A stretch of DNA of 41,690 bases from Kytococcus schroeteri (GTDB taxonomy: Bacteria > Actinomycetota > Actinomycetes > Actinomycetales > Dermatophilaceae), in assembly GCF_002847825.1 (NCBI RefSeq), contig NZ_PKIZ01000022.1, positions 1 to 41,690 of the forward strand. Direction: 5' to 3'. This document shows, in pieces, positions 9,914 to 17,114 of the stretch. Each line of letters starts with the position of its first letter. Position 1 is the first letter of the stretch. The notes below the pieces were generated by a model. That model ran no database searches and was not told the DNA's origin. It saw only the letters and a list, made by a program, of their open reading frames with translations. A program made the position numbers and the translations under genes.

Positions 9914-10449
9914 TCGACCAGTTGACCTTCCCCGGGCCGAGCGAGCCCACCGAGGACGACCTGCGCACGGTGGAGGGCCAGCTGGGCCGTCTGCCGCGCG
10001 GTGTGGTGTCCGTGGCCCACCGGTGCCCCTGCGGCTGCCCCACGGTGGTGCAGACCGAGCCGCGCCTGCCCGACGGCACGCCCTTCCCGACGACCTTCTA
10101 CGCCACGTGCCCACGCCTGACGGGTGCGATCTCCACGCTGGAGACCACCGGTCTCATGGCCGAGATGACGCAGCGCCTGGCCGACGACCCCGAGCTGGCG
10201 ACGGCCTACGAGGCCGCCCACGAGCACTACCTGGCCGCCCGCCGGGCACTGGGCGTGGTGGAGGAGATCGACCACGTGAGCGCCGGCGGCATGCCCACGC
10301 GCGTGAAGTGCCTGCACGTGCTCGTGGCCCACTCCCTGGCCGCCGGGCCCGGCGTGAACCCGCTCGGCGACGAGGCCCTGGAGGCGCTCGACCCGTGGTG
10401 GCACACCGGGTGCTGCGCGGACGCCATCGCGGCCCGGGGCGAGCGGTGA
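9910..10449 (+). CDS. DUF501 family protein
   Basis: This 179-residue cytoplasmic protein belongs to a conserved actinobacterial family of unknown function that almost always sits between the ftsB-like gene and ppx. It has a Cys-rich patch HRCPCGCPTVV (about residues 37-47), VKCLHVLVAH in the middle, and WWHTGCCAD near the C-terminus. The spaced cysteines and histidines could bind a metal (inference). GTGA overlaps at both ends make it part of a tightly coupled set ftsB-DUF501-ppx. Confidence 0.88.
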   Translation: MIDQLTFPGPSEPTEDDLRTVEGQLGRLPRGVVSVAHRCPCGCPTVVQTEPRLPDGTPFPTTFYATCPRLTGAISTLETTGLMAEMTQRLADDPELATAYEAAHEHYLAARRALGVVEEIDHVSAGGMPTRVKCLHVLVAHSLAAGPGVNPLGDEALEALDPWWHTGCCADAIAARGER

Positions 10450-11444
10450 GCGCCGCGCAGCCCGGGCGGGGCAGGCGCGTCGCCGCCGTCGACTGCGGCA
10501 CCAACTCCATCCGCCTGCTCGTGCTCGAGGCCCACCTGCGCGACGGCGTGGTGGTGGCCGGCGAGCAGCCCCACCGGGAGAACCGCATCGTGCGCCTGGG
10601 ACAGGGCGTGGACGCCACCGGGCGCATCGCCCCGGACGCGATGGAGCGCACCGTGGCCGCCGCCGCGGACTACGCCGCCCTCTGCGCCGAGCACGCCGTG
10701 GAGCAGGTGCGCTTCGTGGCCACCTCGGCCAGCCGCGACGCAGAGAACGCCGCCGAGTTCACCGCCGCCATCGCCGCGGTGTTCGCCGAGCACGGGTTCA
10801 CCACCGCCCCGGAGGTCATCTCCGGCGACGAGGAGGCACGCCTGAGCTTCCTCGGGGCCACCGGGCCGCTGCGCGCCCGTGGGGTGCCGGGGCCCTTCCT
10901 CGTGGTGGACCTCGGGGGTGGCTCCACGGAGTTCGTCCTCGGTGACGAGGCCGTGCAGGCCGCGCGCTCGGTGGACATGGGCAGCGTGCGCCTCACCGAG
11001 CGCCACCTGCACTCCGACCCGCCCACCCCGCAGGAGGTGGCCGCGGCGCTGGAGGACGTGGACGCCGGCATCGACCTGGCCGCCGAGGTGGTGGACCTCT
11101 CGGCCGTCACCACGCTGGTGGGCGTGGCCGGGACCATCACCACCACCACGGCGCACGCTCTGGGACTGCCGGAGTACGACCGCGCCGCCATCGACGGGGT
11201 CACCCTGCCGGTCGATCAGGTGCGTGCGGCCGCCCGGGACCTCACGGCGCGGAGTCGTGCGCAACGGGGCGAGCTGCCCTACCTGCACCCGGGGCGGGTG
11301 GACGTCATCGGCGCCGGGGCGCTGGTGTGGCAGCGCGTCGTCCAGCGCGTGGAGCAGGCCGCCGGCATCACCACCGTGACGGTCAGCGAGTCCGACATCC
11401 TGGACGGCACGGCCCTGGACATGGCGGCGCGGCACCTATCCTGA
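10446..11444 (+). CDS. ppx: Ppx/GppA family phosphatase (exopolyphosphatase)
   Basis: This 332-residue member of the actin-like ATPase superfamily probably removes terminal phosphate from polyphosphate, or acts on (p)ppGpp-like substrates. Phosphate-1 loop: VAAVDCGTNSIRLLVLE (about residues 12-28). Phosphate-2 region: VVDLGGGSTEFVLG (about 152-165). Adenosine-type loop: LVGVAGTITTTTA. The length matches the short two-domain actinobacterial form and lacks the HD-like extension of E. coli GppA/Ppx. The GTG start overlaps the DUF501 stop. Its last codons contain the -10 element of the following tRNA gene. Confidence 0.92.
   Translation: MSAAQPGRGRRVAAVDCGTNSIRLLVLEAHLRDGVVVAGEQPHRENRIVRLGQGVDATGRIAPDAMERTVAAAADYAALCAEHAVEQVRFVATSASRDAENAAEFTAAIAAVFAEHGFTTAPEVISGDEEARLSFLGATGPLRARGVPGPFLVVDLGGGSTEFVLGDEAVQAARSVDMGSVRLTERHLHSDPPTPQEVAAALEDVDAGIDLAAEVVDLSAVTTLVGVAGTITTTTAHALGLPEYDRAAIDGVTLPVDQVRAAARDLTARSRAQRGELPYLHPGRVDVIGAGALVWQRVVQRVEQAAGITTVTVSESDILDGTALDMAARHLS
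11437..11442 (+). promoter_or_regulatory. -10 element of the tRNA gene, inside the end of ppx
   Basis: TATCCT lies 6 nt before the first base of the mature tRNA (11449). Transcription could start at the mature 5' end, leaving little or no leader for RNase P. CTGGAC at 11415-11420 is a weak -35 candidate with a 16-nt spacer. Confidence 0.5.
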
Positions 11445-11448
11445 GTCC

Positions 11449-11523
11449 GCCCTCGTGGCCCAACTGGCAGAGGCAGGCCACTTAAAATGGCTCACGGTGC
11501 GGGTTCGAGTCCCGTCGAGGGCA
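11449..11523 (+). tRNA. tRNA with anticodon UAA (leucine by decoding), short variable loop
   Basis: The gene has 75 nt and folds as a full cloverleaf. The acceptor is GCCCTCG/CGAGGGC with discriminator A. The D arm is short, with a GG in its loop. The anticodon stem GGCCA/TGGCT encloses the loop CTTAAAA, giving anticodon TAA. The T arm is GCGGG-TTCGAGT-CCCGT. The 3' CCA is not encoded. By the code it reads UUA, hence leucine, and A73 agrees with that. The variable loop is only about 6 nt (CACGGT), whereas bacterial tRNA-Leu normally has a long class II arm. A bldA-like role in reading rare UUA codons is possible. Confidence 0.85.
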
Positions 11524-11613
11524 CGGAATCCCCCCGGCCCGCCCGGCGTTGACCCCAGCGACGGACGCCGACCGCCCCGGCGGCGACCCGACGTCCCCGA
11601 AGGAGACACACCC

Positions 11614-12483
11614 ATGGCTTTCAACCCCACCATGAACCGCGTGGAGAAGGAGAGCCGTTCCGGGCAGCCCCGGTACGGCCAGTACGCCGACTTCGACGCG
11701 GCCCCGCAGTACGGGCAGGCCACGTACGGCCAGCAGCAGTACGCCCAGGCACCCTACGGGCAGCAGTACGCCGGCATGGAGCAGGCCTACGCCGCGCCGG
11801 CCGTCGACCAGGGCCGCACCGGCCGGGTCAGCCTCGACGACGTGTTCGTGAAGACCGCCGTGCTCTTCGGCATCGTGCTCGCGGCGGCCGCGGGCACGTG
11901 GGTCGTCGTCGGGGCGCAGCCCCAGCTGGCCATGGTGGTCTGGCTGGCCGGCATGTTCGGATCGCTGCTGCTGAGCTTCGTCATCGGGTTCATGAAGACG
12001 GTCAACGTGCCGCTGATCCTCCTGCACGCGGTGTTGCAGGGCGCCTTCATCGGTGCGGTGAGCGCCACCTACGAGTCCCTCCAGGACGGCATCGTGGCCA
12101 CCGCCGTGGTGGCCACCGTGGGCACCTTCGCCGCCATGCTGCTGGGGTGGAAGGTCGGCCTGGTCAAGGTGAGCAGCCGCGCCATGCGCATCTTCGGCCT
12201 CATCGCCCTGGGCTACCTCGTGTTCCAGCTGGTCAACCTCGGGTTCGCCTTCTTCGCCGGGGCCAGCATCTACTCCACCGGCCTCGGCTGGATCGTGGCC
12301 CTGGTGGGTGTCGCCCTGGCGGCCTACTCCCTGGCCATCGACTTCGAGACCGTGCAGCGCAGCGTGGCCTCCGGCATGCCGCAGAAGTACTCGTGGCTGC
12401 TGGCCCACGGCCTCATCGCCTCGCTGGTGTGGCTGTACATCGAGATCCTGCGCCTGCTGTACGTCCTGCGCTCCAACGACTGA
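11614..12483 (+). CDS. Bax inhibitor-1/YccA family integral membrane protein
   Basis: The protein has 289 residues. The first ~65 are hydrophilic and rich in Tyr, Gln and Gly (YGQ and YGQQQY repeats). About seven membrane helices follow, starting with VFVKTAVLFGIVLAAAAGTWVV and ending with LIASLVWLYIEILRLLYVL. The late acidic motif AIDFETVQR agrees with the conserved Asp/Glu of the BI-1 pore. The family includes pH-sensitive calcium leak channels; the bacterial role is poorly known. The ATG is preceded by AAGGAG with 8-nt spacing; longer open frame upstream overlaps the tRNA and is not coding. Confidence 0.9.
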   Translation: MAFNPTMNRVEKESRSGQPRYGQYADFDAAPQYGQATYGQQQYAQAPYGQQYAGMEQAYAAPAVDQGRTGRVSLDDVFVKTAVLFGIVLAAAAGTWVVVGAQPQLAMVVWLAGMFGSLLLSFVIGFMKTVNVPLILLHAVLQGAFIGAVSATYESLQDGIVATAVVATVGTFAAMLLGWKVGLVKVSSRAMRIFGLIALGYLVFQLVNLGFAFFAGASIYSTGLGWIVALVGVALAAYSLAIDFETVQRSVASGMPQKYSWLLAHGLIASLVWLYIEILRLLYVLRSND

Positions 12484-12513
12484 CGCAGCGGCAGCCCGCG
12501 GGTCCGCCCGCAC

Positions 12514-12559
12514 GCGACGGAGCCCCCGCCGACCAGCTGGTCGACGGGGGCTCCGTCGC
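12514..12559. terminator. Bidirectional hairpin terminator
   Basis: A perfect 15-bp stem (12514-12528 with 12545-12559, GCGACGGAGCCCCCG arm) encloses a second palindrome, CGACCAGCTGGTCG, in its loop. It lies between the convergent stops at 12483 and 12574. Confidence 0.8.
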
Positions 12560-12573
12560 GGGGAGCGCTGAGC

Positions 12574-14370
12574 TCAGGCGCGGCGACGGCCGGCCACGAC
12601 CAGGCCGGCGCCGGCCAGCAGCGCGGCCACGGCGCCACCGACGGCCGCCGGGGCGGTGGAACGGCCCTGCGCACCGGTGTCCACGATGGGGCCCTGAGCG
12701 CCCACCTCGGGCACGTCGGGGTCCTCCGGGGTGTACGGCGAGTTCTGCTTGAGGTACGCGCGGAAGGCGTCGATGTCCAGGCCACCGAAGTACACGTCGC
12801 GGCCCTCGGCGAAGGTCGGGAAGCCGTCGCCGCCACCGGCCAGGAAGTTGTTGGTCACGACGCGGTAGGTGCGCGAGTCGTCGTTCGGCACGCGCTCACC
12901 GTCGATCATCACCGTGCCCTCCACCAGCTGCGGGGTCTCGGCGTCGTCCACGCCGTAGGTGAAGCCCGCCGAGGTCTGCAGGACCTTGGGCTGGCCAGCG
13001 TTCTCGCCGCTCCACTGCTCGGTGAGGATGTCGTGGATCTGGCGGCCCGTGAGGTCCATGGACACCAGGTAGTTGTTGAACGGCTGGGCGCTGAACGCCT
13101 CCTCCATGGTGACCTTGCCGTCGGTGCGGCCGTCGGCGCCGGCCTGGTCCAGCTCCGGCACGCGGATGCCGCCGGGGTTCATGAAGGCCACCACCGGCTC
13201 CTTGCCGCCGGTCACCACGGACTCGTCGGCCAGCTGGGCGTCGGCGATCATGCGGCCCAGCGAGGAGACGCCGAAGGCGTAGCGGTCGTGGGAGACCTGC
13301 GCGGTCACGGTGCCCAGCACCTCGTCGGCGATGGTGCCCACCACGGCCTTGTAGCGCTCAACGATCTCGGCCACCTCGGCATCGGGCGTGACGTCCTGGC
13401 TCACCTCCACCTGGGTGGCCTTCGCGGAGCCGGGCACCACGTCCTTCGTCCGCGGGTCGAGCTTCATCCGCACGTCGGTGAGCAGCTGGCCGTAGTTGCC
13501 GGACTGGGTGATGAGGCGGCCGTCCACGGTCGTCACGTAGGTCTGGTGCGTGTGGCCGGAGACGATGGCGTCGTACTCGGGGTCCAGCTGGGCGTTGAAG
13601 TCCATGACGTCGCCGGAGACGTTCTTGCCGTCCTGGGACTCGCCGCCCTCGTGGATGACGGCCACCATGGCCTCCACGCCCTGCTTCTTGAGCTCGGGCA
13701 CGAGCTCGTTGGCGCGCTGGGCCGAGTCCACGAAGTCCACGTCCTTGATGCCCTCGGCCGAGACGATGTCCGGGGTGGTGTCCAGGCCCAGGCCCACGTA
13801 GGCCACCTTGACGCCGTCGTACTCCTCGATGACGTAGCTGGGCAGCATGGACTCGCCGCTGTCCTTCCACAGGACGTTCGCCGCCAGGAAGGGGAACTGG
13901 GCGCCGGCGAAGGGCTGGTCGGGCAGCGGGCAGGAGTTGCGGCCGCCCTCGCCGTCGCCGTCGTCCTTGCAGCCGCCCTTCTGCATGCGCAGCAGCTCGG
14001 TGGTGCCCTGGTCGAACTCGTGGTTGCCCACGGCCACGGCGGTGAGGTCCATCTGGGAGAGGACGTCGATGGTGGGCTCGTCGCGGAACGCCGCGGAGAG
14101 GAAGGGCGAGGCGCCGATGCTGTCGCCGCCGACCACGGTGGCGGTGTGCTCCTGGCCCTCGCGGAGGCGGTCGAGGTGCGCGGCCATGTTGGCGGCGCCA
14201 CCGGCCTTGGAGGGGTCCTCCGGGGCCTCGATGTTGCCGTGGAAGTCGTTGAACGACAGGATCTGCAGCTCGACCTCGCCGGACGTGGGGGCGGGGGCGG
14301 TCTGGGCGGCGGGGGCCAGCGCCACGAGCAGCGCGGCCGAGAGGCCCAAGGGGGCGGTGCGACGGAACAT
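12574..14370 (-). CDS. Secreted, membrane-anchored 5'-nucleotidase / UshA-like phosphoesterase
   Basis: The protein has 598 residues. It has an N-terminal signal peptide (APLGLSAALLVALAPAAQTAPA). The calcineurin-like metallophosphoesterase domain follows with ILSFNDFHGNIE, VVGGDSIGASPF, AVGNHEFDQG, VIHEGG and VSGHTHQTY. The 5'-nucleotidase C-terminal domain has FMNPGGIR, FNNYLVSMDLTGRQI and TNNFLAGGGDGF. It ends in a hydrophobic helix and RRRA, so it is probably retained at the membrane or wall. It should release phosphate and nucleosides from extracellular nucleotides. The ATG has GGAGAG just upstream. A GTTCAC direct repeat with an 11-bp period, a candidate PHO box, precedes the gene. Confidence 0.92.
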   Translation of the reverse strand: MFRRTAPLGLSAALLVALAPAAQTAPAPTSGEVELQILSFNDFHGNIEAPEDPSKAGGAANMAAHLDRLREGQEHTATVVGGDSIGASPFLSAAFRDEPTIDVLSQMDLTAVAVGNHEFDQGTTELLRMQKGGCKDDGDGEGGRNSCPLPDQPFAGAQFPFLAANVLWKDSGESMLPSYVIEEYDGVKVAYVGLGLDTTPDIVSAEGIKDVDFVDSAQRANELVPELKKQGVEAMVAVIHEGGESQDGKNVSGDVMDFNAQLDPEYDAIVSGHTHQTYVTTVDGRLITQSGNYGQLLTDVRMKLDPRTKDVVPGSAKATQVEVSQDVTPDAEVAEIVERYKAVVGTIADEVLGTVTAQVSHDRYAFGVSSLGRMIADAQLADESVVTGGKEPVVAFMNPGGIRVPELDQAGADGRTDGKVTMEEAFSAQPFNNYLVSMDLTGRQIHDILTEQWSGENAGQPKVLQTSAGFTYGVDDAETPQLVEGTVMIDGERVPNDDSRTYRVVTNNFLAGGGDGFPTFAEGRDVYFGGLDIDAFRAYLKQNSPYTPEDPDVPEVGAQGPIVDTGAQGRSTAPAAVGGAVAALLAGAGLVVAGRRRA

Positions 14371-14416
14371 GTCTCTCCAAGGACGGGGTGGATGTGTGCC
14401 CGCGCAGTGTGCCCAG

Positions 14417-14438
14417 CCCGTGTGAACCGGTGGTGAAC
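14417..14438 (-). promoter_or_regulatory. Candidate PHO box (PhoP direct repeat) before the 5'-nucleotidase
   Basis: Read on the minus strand, two 11-bp units follow each other without a gap: GTTCACCACCG and GTTCACACGGG. This matches the Streptomyces PHO-box scheme of GTTCACC plus four variable bases per unit. It also lies next to the -10 element of the divergent gene at 14455, so it could control both. Confidence 0.6.
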
Positions 14439-14441
14439 CGC

Positions 14442-14447
14442 GAGAAT
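14442..14447 (+). promoter_or_regulatory. -10 element of the small gene at 14455
   Basis: GAGAAT is followed by 7 nt and the ATG at 14455. The alternative in-frame ATG at 14446 overlaps this box and would lie upstream of the transcription start, which favours the later codon. Confidence 0.4.
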
Positions 14448-14454
14448 GCGCAGC

Positions 14455-14766
14455 ATGACGACCGTGCCGGAGCCCCTCCAGACCGAGCTCGCCCGCGCCC
14501 GCCGCATCGCCGCACGGGCCACCGTGGACCCCGCGTGGGTGGAGGGTGCCGCCGCCCTGGCGCAGGAGTGGGCCGATGCCGAGGCCGCCGCCCACGGCTG
14601 GCCCCCCGCCCCGGTGCGCGTGCCCTCGGTGGCGGCGCTGCCGGACGTGCTGGCCGCCGTCGCCCGCGGCGTGGTGGCGGGGCAGCACGCCACCCCGGAC
14701 GCCGGCGAGGTCGGTGACCGCCTGGCCACCGACCTCGCCGCACTGCGCCGCCGTGCGGGCGCCTGA
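14455..14766 (+). CDS. Small helical protein of unknown function
   Basis: The protein has 103 residues and no family that I recognise. It is Ala-rich and predicted mostly helical, without a signal peptide or membrane segment. The codon usage is strongly GC3-biased like its neighbours, and it fills a gap between a divergent 5'-nucleotidase and a convergent thiolase, so it is probably a real gene. An ATG at 14446 is an alternative start. Its stop is only 2 nt from the end of the convergent thiolase gene; a 12-bp palindrome (CCTCAGCTGAGG, 14767-14778) spans the junction, and there is no other terminator. Confidence 0.6.
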   Translation: MTTVPEPLQTELARARRIAARATVDPAWVEGAAALAQEWADAEAAAHGWPPAPVRVPSVAALPDVLAAVARGVVAGQHATPDAGEVGDRLATDLAALRRRAGA

Positions 14767-14768
14767 CC

Positions 14769-15992
14769 TCAGCTGAGGCGCTCCAGGATCATCGCCATGC
14801 CCTGGCCGCCGCCCACGCACATCGACTCCATGGCGAACTGGGCGTCGCGCTCCTGCATCGCGTTGATGAGCGTGGTGGTGATGCGCGCGCCGGTCATGCC
14901 GAAGGGGTGGCCCAGCGCGATGGCGCCGCCGTGCACGTTGAGCTTGTCCAGGTCCATGCCCAGGTCGTCGGCGCTGGGGAGCACCTGCGCGGCGAAGGCC
15001 TCGTTGATCTCGTAGAGGTCCAGGTCGCCGATGGACATGCCGGCCCGGGCCATCGCCTGGCGGCACGCCTCCACCGGCCCCAGGCCCATCACCTCGGGGG
15101 AGAGCGCGGAGACACCCGTGGACACGATGCGGGCCAGCGGCGTCAGCCCCAGCTCCTTGGCCTTCGTGTCGCTCATGACCACCAGGGCGGCGGCGCCGTC
15201 GTTGAGCGGGCAGCAGTTGCCCGCGGTCACGGTGCCGTCCTCGCGGAAGACCGGCTGCAGGCCCTGCAGCTTCTCCAGCGTGGTGCCGAAGCGGGGGCCG
15301 TCGTCGGTGGCGTGGGTGGTGCCGTCGGGCAGGGTCACCGGGGTGATCTCACGGGCCAGGATGCCGGCCTCGATGGCGGCCTGCGCCCGGTTCTGGCTGG
15401 TGACGCCCCACTCGTCCTGGCGCTCGCGGCTCACGCCTCGGGAGGTGGCCACGTTCTCGGCGGTCTGCCCCATCGCGATGTAGACGTCCGGCAACAGCCC
15501 CTCGGCGCGCGGGTCGGTCCACGGGGTGTTCTCGGCGGCGATGCGCTCGGTGCGCTCGCGGGCCTCGGCGAAGCGCGGGTTCTGCCACGCCACCTTGGAC
15601 ATGCCTGCCCCGGTGAAGTCCGCGTAGCGGCTCACGCACTCCACGCCGCCGGAGACGAACACGTCGCCCTCGCCGGCCTTGATGGCGTGCATGGCCATGC
15701 GGGTGGTCTGCAGGCTGGAGGAGCAGAAGCGGTTGACCGTGGCGCCCGGCAGGTGGTCCATGCCGGCCAGCACGGACACCACGCGGGCCATGTTGGACCC
15801 GTGCTCGCCCCACGGCTCGGCGCAGCCCAGGTAGAAGTCGTCGATCTCGCGCGGGTCGAGCTCGGGCACCTGCGCCAGCGCGGCGGTCACCATCTGGGCG
15901 GCGAGGTCGTCGGGTCGCACCTCGGTGAGGCTGCCCTTGAAGGCGCGCCCGATGGGGGAGCGGGTGGCGGCGACGATGACGGCTTCGGGCAT
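14769..15992 (-). CDS. Acetyl-CoA C-acyltransferase (thiolase, FadA-like)
   Basis: This 407-residue enzyme cleaves 3-ketoacyl-CoA with CoA, or condenses acetyl-CoA in reverse. The nucleophilic Cys is C90 in NRFCSSSLQT. NEAFAAQ, the catalytic His in GGAIALGHPFGMTGAR and the second Cys in SMCVGGGQGMAMILE complete the active site. The sequence resembles degradative FadA/FadI-type enzymes more than biosynthetic PhaA types. The start MPEAVIVAATRSPIGRA matches the family. Upstream in-frame codons to 16043 are unlikely because a TAGGAT -10 box sits there. It is downstream of the ole operon on the same strand, 75 bp after it, but has its own promoter-like region. Confidence 0.93.
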   Translation of the reverse strand: MPEAVIVAATRSPIGRAFKGSLTEVRPDDLAAQMVTAALAQVPELDPREIDDFYLGCAEPWGEHGSNMARVVSVLAGMDHLPGATVNRFCSSSLQTTRMAMHAIKAGEGDVFVSGGVECVSRYADFTGAGMSKVAWQNPRFAEARERTERIAAENTPWTDPRAEGLLPDVYIAMGQTAENVATSRGVSRERQDEWGVTSQNRAQAAIEAGILAREITPVTLPDGTTHATDDGPRFGTTLEKLQGLQPVFREDGTVTAGNCCPLNDGAAALVVMSDTKAKELGLTPLARIVSTGVSALSPEVMGLGPVEACRQAMARAGMSIGDLDLYEINEAFAAQVLPSADDLGMDLDKLNVHGGAIALGHPFGMTGARITTTLINAMQERDAQFAMESMCVGGGQGMAMILERLS

Positions 15993-16041
15993 GGGGTGAC
16001 TCCTGGTCCTCGATGCGGTGCGGACGCGTGCGTCCGGCGTC

Positions 16042-16071
16042 ATCCTAGGCAGAGGGCGTGACCTGGGTCAC
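16042..16071 (-). promoter_or_regulatory. Thiolase promoter with a CRP/GlxR-type palindrome
   Basis: On the minus strand GTGACC (16071-16066) and TAGGAT (16047-16042) form a -35/-10 pair with an 18-nt spacer. GTGACC-TG-GGTCAC at 16058-16071 is a perfect palindrome of the GTGA-N6-TCAC form bound by CRP/GlxR proteins. It covers the -35 element and would fit repression. A CGGACGC/GCGTCCG hairpin (16021-16036) lies near the predicted transcript start. Confidence 0.5.
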
Positions 16072-17114
16072 GGGCGGGGCTCCTCCGCCGGCCGGGCGGG
16101 GGCCGCGGTGTCCGCGTCGTCACCGGGGTCGCGCCGCCGGCGCTGCACCAGGGCGCGCAGGCGCCCTCGGCCACCCTCGGCGGGCCTGACCTCGGTGCCC
16201 TCGTGCGCGGCGGCCCGCAGGGCGGCCTGCTCCAGGCTCAGCGGCACCCCGCGCTCCACCACCGCGCCGGCGGCACGGCGTTCGTCGCGCTCGCTCACCG
16301 GCAGGCCGAGGGCGTCGAGCAGCGAGGGCACGAGCACCTGGGCAGCCCGCTTGTACCCGCGGGCCGAGGGGTGGAAGCGGTCGGTGTGGAACATCGCGTC
16401 GGGGTCGTCGAGGAAGGCGCGCGTGGTGAGCGCGCCCAGGGACACGGTGCGCCCGCCGCACTCCACTACGGCGACGGTCTGCCGGGCGGCGTAGCGGCGG
16501 GAGCGGGCCTGCATGATCCACCGCAGCGGCTGGCCGAGGGAGGCGATCATCCCGAAGTCCGGGCAGGTGGCCACCACCACCTCGGCGCCGGCGGCCCGGA
16601 GCCGCAGCACGGTGCGCCGCAGCTCCACCAGGCAGGCCGACAAGTCGGCGTTCTTGGCGATGTCGTTGCCGCCGATGCTCAGCAGCACGAGGTCGGGTCG
16701 GGGGAACTTCCGCAGGGCGCGGTCCACCTGCTCGCCCAGCCCCACGGAGGTGACGCCGTTGACGGCCACGCTCTCCAGGTAGACGGGGCGGCCGGAGATG
16801 GCGGCGATGCGGCGCGCGCACCGGGCGCCGATGGTCTGCGCGGGGCGCTGGGCGCCCACCCCGTTGGCCACCGAGTCGCCCATCATCACGAACTCCCAGG
16901 GCGACTCCACCTCGTCGCGCTGGTGGCCGCCGGACGGCGTGTAGACGCCGTTCTCGTCCGGCGCGTTGCCGGGCGATCCGTCCGAGAGGCGGCTGGCCTG
17001 CCACAGCTCCACCCCCAGCGTGCCGACGGTGGCCAGCGCGGCGGTGGCCAGGCCCCACCCCACGGCCGGTGCCCGGCGCGCCAGGGCGGCGCGCGCCTCG
17101 TCCCACGTGCTCAC
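16068..17114 (-). CDS. SGNH/GDSL hydrolase, membrane-anchored, last gene of the ole operon
   Basis: The protein has 348 residues. An N-terminal membrane helix (about 18-38, VGWGLATAALATVGTLGVELW) is followed by the SGNH fold. Block I is VMMGDSVANGVG (Ser81), block III is LSIGGNDIA (Asn150), and block V is DRFHPSARGY (Asp245, His248). The C-terminus is charged and likely disordered. These enzymes are lipases, esterases or acyltransferases; the substrate is unknown. The GTG start overlaps the oleD stop (GTGA), so translation is coupled to the olefin enzymes. A role in supplying or editing acyl chains is inference. Confidence 0.88.
   Translation of the reverse strand: MSTWDEARAALARRAPAVGWGLATAALATVGTLGVELWQASRLSDGSPGNAPDENGVYTPSGGHQRDEVESPWEFVMMGDSVANGVGAQRPAQTIGARCARRIAAISGRPVYLESVAVNGVTSVGLGEQVDRALRKFPRPDLVLLSIGGNDIAKNADLSACLVELRRTVLRLRAAGAEVVVATCPDFGMIASLGQPLRWIMQARSRRYAARQTVAVVECGGRTVSLGALTTRAFLDDPDAMFHTDRFHPSARGYKRAAQVLVPSLLDALGLPVSERDERRAAGAVVERGVPLSLEQAALRAAAHEGTEVRPAEGGRGRLRALVQRRRRDPGDDADTAAPARPAEEPRP

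Noticed and set aside
16018..16043. An earlier thiolase start at 16043
   Set aside because: The extra N-terminal residues are unlike the family, and the segment overlaps the TAGGAT -10 box and a hairpin.
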